DNA from: Moorella sp. E308F
GTDB lineage: Bacteria; Bacillota; DSM-521; Neomoorellales; Neomoorellaceae
Assembly (NCBI RefSeq): GCF_006538365.1
Contig: NZ_BJKN01000002.1
Span: 399,119 to 463,118 of the forward strand
Reading direction: 5' to 3'
DNA length: 64,000 nt
The position numbers were made by a program, and so were the translations under genes. The notes below the pieces were generated by a model. That model made no database searches. It saw only the letters and a list, made by a program, of their open reading frames with translations, and was not told the DNA's origin. Each line of letters begins with the position of its first letter. The stretch's first letter is position 1. Positions 59,134-64,000 of this stretch are shown in pieces.

Positions 59134-61533
59134 TCAATTCGCCCCGCCCTTCGGCCTCGTGTCGAACAGCTCCAGCAGGTACGGCGGCTGCGGGTCGATG
59201 CGGACCACCCCGATGCGGTCCTCCGCGTCCCGGAAGACCGCCGTCCCGGATTCCATCCCGGCGAAGAACCGCACGTCCAGAGCTTCCGGGTCGGCCCCTA
59301 AGAAACGTAAATCCGCTTCCACCTCTTCCGCGTCCGAAGCCCGGAAGCAGAAGACGTTGCTCACGTTGTTGACGATGACTTTAGACTCTAAAAAATCGCT
59401 GGCGTTCTGGGAGATCAAGACGGGGACCACGTTGAACGACCGCCCCACGCGCACGATCTCTTCCAGGAGCCTCTGACCTTCAGGCACGGCGAAAAGCATC
59501 CACGCCTCGTCAAAGATGAGGCACTTTAAAACGGTCGGCGGCAGGCCGAACGCCATCTCACGCACCATAGCCGCCGCCAGGTACATCAGGGCCAAACCCT
59601 GCCGCTCGCTCTCGGTCATGCGGGCGGCAGAAGCGCCGCGGCGCGGCAGCGGCAATTCCTTCAGGTTGACTGTAGTGAACACGACCGACCCCGCGGCGGG
59701 CCCGGCCGCCGCCGCGCCGGACGCGCGGCCGAAGACGAGGGACCCCACGTCCGACGCCCGCAGATACTCGATAAGCAAGGCGCACTGCCCGGCCTCTTCC
59801 TTGACGGCCTGGTGGGGGCTCTGGTCGGCAATCATGCGGAAGACGCCCAGGGCGGCGTCCATGTCCCGCTTCTCCGGCGGGAGCGAGAAGACCATCTCCA
59901 CGGCCTGGGCCACGGCCACGCGGCGGGCTTCGTTGTCCCCGACGTTCAGCGCCATAGCCAGGTAGTCGAGGGCGACGGCCCTGGCCCTCTGCTCGTCGGC
60001 AGAAAGCATGAACGGGTTTAACCGAGTTCCGCCGCGGGGGCTCAAATCTAGGCGGCGGGTGGGGAAAATCCGCTCGAAGACGTAGTACTCGTTCTTCGGG
60101 TCGACGGCGAAGCCGACGCCGCCGGCGAGGATCGCATAATAGGCCAGCGTCTTAGAGACCACGCTTTTACCGCCGCCCAAGCTCCCGGTGACGAGCGCGG
60201 CGTTGGTCTTGTTGAGCTCCAGGGCCGGGCGGCCGGGCGACCAGAACACGGGCGCCGGTCCGCTCCACCCCAGGAAGAAGCCCTTCGGGTCGCCCAGCTC
60301 CGCCGCGGCCATCGGCCCGGCGGCGGCCACGTAGCCGGGGTCGCATTCCACCATCGGGGCGCCGGACGGCGCGCCGGGCAGAAAGGAGTAAAAACATTTG
60401 AGCTGCACGCCGGACGGCCGGACGGCCCGGAAGCCGCGGGAGGAAAAGCGCTGCACGAGCCTGTTGGCCGCCACGGCGGCCGCCCTGGCGTCCGGGCCGG
60501 ACGCCGCAAAGCATATCCCCACACGGGCCAGCGGCTGGCCGGATTCCACCTTGGCTTCCAGGGCACGGCTGTCGTGGAGGCCCAGCTCTTCGGTCTCCGT
60601 CGGCTCGCCGCCGCCGGAATAAGCTTCGTTCATCTGCCCTTTTAGGAACGCCCTCTTGCCCCTCACCTTGGCCGCCGCTTTGTACGGTTGGATGATTTCG
60701 AAATGTATGGCCGCGTCTACAGGGTCGCCGAGAAAGTCGAGCACGGACAGAAACTCGTCTTCCGTCTCTTTAAGCCGTTTCGGCATATCCGCGAACGTCA
60801 CGAAGGCCTGGGCGTGGCTGCGGCCCGTCCCGTCCCGCACGATGACACAATCTATTTTCTCTTCCACGTAAGCCCCCTCGGCGAACGCGGCGACCATGCC
60901 CGGCGTGAACCTGCCCTCGTCGCGGGAAGGGAGCGGCAGCGGCAGCAAGCCGTAGCGGCGCGCCGCACGGCGGATGATGAAATCGACATCCGCGAATTCG
61001 GCCCTCTTCAACCCGTACCCCCGCAGGCGGCGGGCCAGCTCGTCTTCCGCCGTCACGGCCATCTCCACCTTTTTCGGCGAGACGTATTCCGGCCGCAGGC
61101 CCGTTAAGAGCGACAGGGCCGCGTCGCCGACCTCGCGGGCGGCCTCGGCCAGCGACCCCCACCCTTCTTCGCGGCGCAGCGGCAATTGGACGGCTAAATA
61201 GCGCCGCCGGATGCGCGCCCCGCGGTTCAAAGCGGCCCGGGCGGCCCGGGCGTGCCGGGCGGCTTCCTCTTTCCGCCACGGCGGGGCGGCCGCGAGGTCC
61301 GGCGCGGCAGCCGCCAAGTACCCGCCCTCGTCAACGTCTTTTTCTTCCCACAAAAGGAGGATCTGGCCCTTTCCTTCCAGCCCGAACAGCAATTCCTCGA
61401 AGCGGGCCACGGCGGCTCGGCGGTGGTCCAGGGGCAGAAAATGGTACGGCTGGCCGGGCATGCGGTAGAGGGCGTAGGCCTCGCCCTGGGCGGTGAAAAG
61501 AATGTTTTTGCGGAAAGCGATAAGGGGGAACAT
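59134..61533 (-). CDS. VirB4/ConE-type conjugation ATPase
   Basis: 799 aa. N-terminal domain (about 1-400) and a C-terminal ATPase: Walker A GSLGGGKS (450-457), FAVDPKNEYYVFERIF, and Walker B KCLIFDEAWMLF near 685, followed by VVPVLISQNASDFLESKVI. This is the energy motor of type IV secretion, matching TcpF/ConE/TraE relatives. GAAGGTG precedes ATG 61533. It is followed by small and VirB6-like genes as in Tn916/ICEBs1. Confidence 0.92.
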   Translation of the reverse strand: MFPLIAFRKNILFTAQGEAYALYRMPGQPYHFLPLDHRRAAVARFEELLFGLEGKGQILLLWEEKDVDEGGYLAAAAPDLAAAPPWRKEEAARHARAARAALNRGARIRRRYLAVQLPLRREEGWGSLAEAAREVGDAALSLLTGLRPEYVSPKKVEMAVTAEDELARRLRGYGLKRAEFADVDFIIRRAARRYGLLPLPLPSRDEGRFTPGMVAAFAEGAYVEEKIDCVIVRDGTGRSHAQAFVTFADMPKRLKETEDEFLSVLDFLGDPVDAAIHFEIIQPYKAAAKVRGKRAFLKGQMNEAYSGGGEPTETEELGLHDSRALEAKVESGQPLARVGICFAASGPDARAAAVAANRLVQRFSSRGFRAVRPSGVQLKCFYSFLPGAPSGAPMVECDPGYVAAAGPMAAAELGDPKGFFLGWSGPAPVFWSPGRPALELNKTNAALVTGSLGGGKSVVSKTLAYYAILAGGVGFAVDPKNEYYVFERIFPTRRLDLSPRGGTRLNPFMLSADEQRARAVALDYLAMALNVGDNEARRVAVAQAVEMVFSLPPEKRDMDAALGVFRMIADQSPHQAVKEEAGQCALLIEYLRASDVGSLVFGRASGAAAAGPAAGSVVFTTVNLKELPLPRRGASAARMTESERQGLALMYLAAAMVREMAFGLPPTVLKCLIFDEAWMLFAVPEGQRLLEEIVRVGRSFNVVPVLISQNASDFLESKVIVNNVSNVFCFRASDAEEVEADLRFLGADPEALDVRFFAGMESGTAVFRDAEDRIGVVRIDPQPPYLLELFDTRPKGGAN

Positions 61534-61559
61534 GGAAACACCTTCTTTTCAATCATGTG

Positions 61560-61589
61560 TTGACAGTATTGTTATCAAAAACGTATACT
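61560..61589 (+). promoter_or_regulatory. mazEF promoter
   Basis: TTGACA (61560-61565), an 18-bp spacer and TATACT (61584-61589), close to the sigma-A consensus, with the antitoxin start at 61610 behind GGAGGTGA. It diverges from the virB4 start (61533). Palindrome CAGTATTGTTATC does not repeat clearly, so no operator is called. Confidence 0.85.
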
Positions 61590-61609
61590 TAAGACTGGAG
61601 GTGAGATCT

Positions 61610-61852
61610 ATGCCGATGACGCGAATCTCAGAACAAGCCTTGGAAATACTTAAAGAAATCGCCATTTTTACCGGCGAATCACGGCAAGAAATCCTCTTGA
61701 AAGCGTTGGAAGCGTATAAACGCCAGCGCTTTCTCGAAAAAGCCAACGAAGCTTTTGCGGCTTTAAAATCTAACCCTGACGAGTGGAAAGCGGAGCAAGA
61801 AGAAAGAGAAGCTTGGAGTTTCACGTTGGGTGACGGGCTGGATAAGGAGTGA
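61610..61852 (+). CDS. mazE: MazE-like antitoxin
   Basis: 80 aa from ATG 61610. The N-terminal segment MTRISEQALEILKEIAIFTG and ESRQEILLKALEAYKRQRFL looks like a ribbon-helix-helix DNA-binding domain. The acidic tail (SNPDEWKAEQEEREAWSFTL) resembles toxin-wrapping tails of MazE/PemI partners. It ends seven bases before the toxin start. It should neutralise MazF and repress the operon. Confidence 0.82.
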   Translation: MPMTRISEQALEILKEIAIFTGESRQEILLKALEAYKRQRFLEKANEAFAALKSNPDEWKAEQEEREAWSFTLGDGLDKE

Positions 61853-61858
61853 TCTTGG

Positions 61859-62203
61859 ATGGAAATCGAACCTTGCCGGGGCGAAATCTGGCTAGTGGAT
61901 CTCAATCCTGGTCGCGGGCACGAACAAATCGGCACTCGCCCCGCTCTAATCATTTCGGTAGATCTCTTTAACCACGGACCCGCAGGGCTGGTAGTCGTCG
62001 TTCCTTTAACTACGCGACAAAAAGGCATACCTTTCCATGTCAAAATCGAACCCCCGGAAGGCGGGGTTAAAAATGTAAGTTTCATTAAATGTGAAGATGT
62101 ACGGTCAATCACCAAAGAAAGGTTAATTGAAAAATGGGGCGTCGTCACGCCCGCTACCTTATCAGGCGTAGAAGCAAGATTAAAGATATTGCTAGGTCTC
62201 TGA
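61859..62203 (+). CDS. mazF: MazF/PemK mRNA interferase toxin
   Basis: 114 aa. CRGEIWLVDLNPGRGHEQIG, TRPALIISVD, VVVVPLTTRQKG and SFIKCEDVRSITKERL follow the MazF/PemK family closely. The conserved Arg/Thr of the active site (the TRPALI and PLTTR segments) are present. It cleaves mRNA at specific sites when MazE is degraded. AAGGAGTG precedes ATG 61859. It lies in opposite orientation between two conjugation genes. Confidence 0.93.
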   Translation: MEIEPCRGEIWLVDLNPGRGHEQIGTRPALIISVDLFNHGPAGLVVVVPLTTRQKGIPFHVKIEPPEGGVKNVSFIKCEDVRSITKERLIEKWGVVTPATLSGVEARLKILLGL

Positions 62204-62230
62204 TGCTTCCCACGGCTAAAGAGGCGGGGA

Positions 62231-62449
62231 TCAATAAACTCGTTCCCTCGGCACTAAGCCTTTAAATACGCTCCAGTCGTAGTCGTGGGAAAACAGACGG
62301 AACCGGGCGTCAGGATGTTTTTTCAAAATCTCTTCCACCGTACCGCGTAGGCTTTTATCGTTGACCGGGCGGTAGATCTTCGTGCCGTCCCCGGCCACGG
62401 CCACGATTAGGGCATAGGTGTTTTCCCGGAAAAGTTCTTCATGCCACAT
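62231..62449 (-). CDS. small hypothetical protein of the conjugation module
   Basis: 72 aa from ATG 62449 (AAGGAAGG upstream). MWHEELFRENTYALIVAVAG, VNDKSLRGTVEEILKKHPDA and RLFSHDYDWSVFKGL are well-formed, acidic/aromatic. I do not recognise the family. It sits after TcpE in the same direction, ending just before mazF convergently. Confidence 0.65.
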   Translation of the reverse strand: MWHEELFRENTYALIVAVAGDGTKIYRPVNDKSLRGTVEEILKKHPDARFRLFSHDYDWSVFKGLVPRERVY

Positions 62450-62472
62450 GATGATCAAATCCTTCCTTATTT

Positions 62473-62862
62473 TTAACTAATATCTTCCATCTCCCATTTC
62501 ACCCTCTCTTTCTTCAACCACAGCACGCCCCCGCCGAACGCCCGCTTTTTGGGCCGGACGAAAAACGCCAGGACCTCGGCCAGGAAAACGGGCAGCATCT
62601 TGCCCTGGGGGTCCCACTGCATGAGCAGATAGGTGAGTGCTACGTCGAGCGCCAGGGCGGCCGCCAGGGTCGGCATGCCCAGCAGGAAAGCTAACGGCTT
62701 GGCGACAAACCCCGCGGGGACGATAAGGGCGGAAAAGACGACCAGGGCGTCGAGGGGCATGGGAAACGGCAGCGTCCAATCGCCCAGGTTGTAAATCTTA
62801 TATTTAATGTTGAACAGCGAGCGATAACTGCTGAAGACGCGGGCGTCGTCCACCGGCGACAC
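62473..62862 (-). CDS. TcpE/ConD-like membrane protein
   Basis: 129 aa. YRSLFNIKYKIYNLGDWTLP then FPMPLDALVVFSALIVPAGF, and LAFLLGMPTLAAALALDVAL. A short basic C-terminus follows. This is the TcpE family (VirB3-like role), found just before VirB4 in Gram-positive conjugation operons (ConD of ICEBs1). GTG 62862 is ten bases after AAAGGAG. Confidence 0.85.
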   Translation of the reverse strand: MSPVDDARVFSSYRSLFNIKYKIYNLGDWTLPFPMPLDALVVFSALIVPAGFVAKPLAFLLGMPTLAAALALDVALTYLLMQWDPQGKMLPVFLAEVLAFFVRPKKRAFGGGVLWLKKERVKWEMEDIS

Positions 62863-62898
62863 GGCGCATCAGCTCCTTTCCTGGCCTTTAAAAAAAAA

Positions 62899-62943
62899 CG
62901 GGCGCGGCCTCGTCCCCGGCGAAGAGGGGACTTGCCGTACCCG
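62899..62943 (-). terminator. intercistronic terminator
   Basis: On the minus strand CGGGTACGGC pairs with GCCGCGCCCG around an inner stem GTCCCC/GGGGAC, then nine T residues follow. It lies between the small membrane gene and the tcpE-like gene. A second hairpin (GGGGGCC-ATC-GGCCCCC) lies closer to the upstream gene. Confidence 0.78.
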
Positions 62944-62971
62944 CACAGCATGGGGGCCGATGGCCCCCGCG

Positions 62972-63262
62972 TTATTTCGCCCCGATGAAATGCAGTATGC
63001 CGTTGCCGATTGCTGTCAATACGGTCTGGTCCAGCGCGGCGTAGACGATACCGCCGATTAAGACGAGCAAGATGGCTTGCACCAGGGCGTGCCGGAAAAA
63101 CTTGTAAATGGCGGCCACCAAGAGCACGAGGACAAAAGCCTTCTGGACCGTCCCGATGCCTTTGGTGAGGGTAGCGTCGATGTCGACGTCCGCATAGGCG
63201 GGCAGGGCGGTGGCGGCGAACAGCGCCACCGTGGCGATGAGGGTGGAAAGACGTTTGAACAC
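62972..63262 (-). CDS. small membrane protein, TcpD/VirB2-like slot
   Basis: 96 aa. Signal-like N-terminus (STLIATVALFAATALPAYAD), then two helices (KAFVLVLLVAAIYKFFRHAL and AILLVLIGGIVYAALDQTV). Topology fits a VirB2-like or TcpD/ConC-like component next to TcpC and TcpE. GTG 63262 follows AAGGAGGTG. Family assignment is by size, topology and position. Confidence 0.65.
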   Translation of the reverse strand: MFKRLSTLIATVALFAATALPAYADVDIDATLTKGIGTVQKAFVLVLLVAAIYKFFRHALVQAILLVLIGGIVYAALDQTVLTAIGNGILHFIGAK

Positions 63263-63297
63263 GGCCTAAAGGCACCTCCTTTCAATTTAAAAAAAAG

Positions 63298-63318
63298 CCG
63301 GGCGCTATTTTCCCGGCA
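63298..63318 (-). terminator. terminator after the TcpC-like gene
   Basis: GCCGGG pairs with CCCGGC over nine bases, with eight T residues following on the minus strand. It sits inside what looks like a single conjugation operon. Confidence 0.8.
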
Positions 63319-63346
63319 ATAAAGATACGGCTCGACGGTTTTAACC

Positions 63347-64000
63347 TTACTGGCTGGCCGCCTTCAGCCCCTTCACCAAGAACCGCCCCCCGGAGACTGC
63401 CAGGTCGAGCACGAGCCTCTGCTTCACCGCCGTGACGCCAGGGGCCGACACCTCACACTCCACCAGGGCCTTCGACGGGTTTTCCCTGCTGTCCACCCTG
63501 ATCTGCCCCACACTCTGGAGCTTCCACCCGCCGAGCGGCACGACGCCGGAGCCGTCCGCGACGAAATTCTGCACGTTGCCGCCGGAATAGTAGAGGTCGA
63601 GAAACTGGTTCACGAACGCCGCCAGGTTGTCCGGGGCGGCGTCGCCGAAGCCCTGGGGCGCGGAGGCTTTCCCCTGCCCCCGGGCGAGCGGGACGACGGC
63701 CGGGAGCCCGGCTACGGCGGCTTTGCCCCCAACCGTCCGGACGGGTATTTCAACCTGCATAACGGCGGCGCGCCACACCGGAACTTCAGCCTGCTGCTGC
63801 GGCTGTCCTTGGGCGGCCTGGGGCTGCGGCGCCGAGGCGGGCGCTTCGGCTGCCCGCAGGGCGGGCGGCACGCTGTAGGCGTCGGCCTGCGGCAGCTTGA
63901 CCAGCCTTTCCACGTGGAGGACGACATTGACGCGCCACGCGTCCGGGCTTTCTTGCCGCACGGAGACGGCGGACGCCGCGACCGCCCGCTGGACGCCCTG
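63347..64000 (-). CDS. TcpC/ConB-like (VirB8-role) conjugation protein, partial
   Basis: The frame is open to the window edge, so the N-terminus is missing; at least 217 residues are visible. A Gln/Pro/Ala-rich linker divides two NTF2-like domains (DAWRVNVVLHVERLVKLPQA... and NLAAFVNQFLDLYYSGGNVQ... GGRFLVKGLKAA), the arrangement of TcpC. TcpC/VirB8 relatives link the channel to the membrane. GTG 63961 is an internal possible start but the coding continues beyond it. Confidence 0.8.
   Translation of the reverse strand, partial: QGVQRAVAASAVSVRQESPDAWRVNVVLHVERLVKLPQADAYSVPPALRAAEAPASAPQPQAAQGQPQQQAEVPVWRAAVMQVEIPVRTVGGKAAVAGLPAVVPLARGQGKASAPQGFGDAAPDNLAAFVNQFLDLYYSGGNVQNFVADGSGVVPLGGWKLQSVGQIRVDSRENPSKALVECEVSAPGVTAVKQRLVLDLAVSGGRFLVKGLKAASQ

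Noticed and set aside
1-64000. tRNA, rRNA or CRISPR arrays, phage structural genes, attachment sites
   Set aside because: None was recognised on either strand by reading; short RNA genes could still be missed without a covariance search.

Overview
The window comes from a GC-rich, endospore-forming Firmicute, most likely a Clostridia/Peptococcaceae-type organism. Support for this: a YyaC-type spore-protease homologue (51509-52099), frequent TTG and GTG starts behind strong AGGAGG-like ribosome sites, Gram-positive (Tcp/Con-type) conjugation proteins, and copper-amine-oxidase-N surface domains. The genus is inference. Nearly every gene lies on the minus strand. The exceptions are four small plus-strand insertions: an IS200/IS605 tail with a truncated gene at the left edge, an M50 protease gene, an XRE-ImmA-PIN trio, and a MazEF pair.

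Layout, left to right. Positions 1-120 are the right end of a TnpB-bearing IS that has cut the 5' end off a small plus-strand gene (123-602). Positions 689-9250 are the type IV pilus (T4P) machinery: pilB, pilC, a pilM-pilN fusion, a lytic transglycosylase, pilT, the prepilin peptidase and pilO. Positions 9358-18346 hold T4P structural genes: a GspG-like major pilin, a pilin split into two genes, PilV/W/X-like minor pilins, a PilT paralogue with a degraded ATPase site, and a pilin fused to an invasin-type Ig domain and a seven-repeat RCC1 propeller. Positions 18551-25995 encode secreted surface proteins: an Asp-box/copper-amine-oxidase-N protein, two large aromatic-rich proteins of unknown function, and a small copper-amine-oxidase-N protein behind a promoter with CtsR-like direct repeats.

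Positions 26320-30323 hold membrane proteins, the M50 protease on the opposite strand and a HerA-type ATPase. Positions 30373-49646 are a complete Tad/Flp pilus locus: TadE/TadG-like pseudopilins (one with a very large adhesive insertion), a CpaA/TadV peptidase, two methyltransferase-like genes, GT2 and GT-C glycosyltransferases, two duplicated Flp pilins plus a third small pilin-like gene, TadC, TadB, TadA, TadZ, CpaB, a second CpaE-like protein, an EAL phosphodiesterase and a double ParA/MinD protein. Positions 49712-51504 are the AT-rich XRE-ImmA-PIN islet and 51509-52099 is yyaC. Positions 52396-64000 are a Gram-positive conjugation-type secretion module in the Tn916/ICEBs1 order: TcpC/VirB8, a small membrane protein, TcpE, [MazEF], VirB4, VirB6/TrbL, a ParB-like coiled-coil protein and an SLT-M23 wall hydrolase, followed by a frame-shifted CHAP protein. 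No relaxase, integrase or coupling protein is visible here.

How it fits together: two pilus systems and a DNA- or protein-transfer apparatus sit head-to-tail, with peptidoglycan hydrolases, prepilin peptidases and putative pilin-modifying enzymes. In both pilus systems one pilin-class protein carries a huge adhesive domain (RCC1 propeller in T4P, Ig-like and repeat modules in Tad). The most novel reading is a composite decorated-pilus island, probably under c-di-GMP influence through the EAL protein. Many intrinsic-terminator-like hairpins lie between co-directional genes that otherwise look like single operons.
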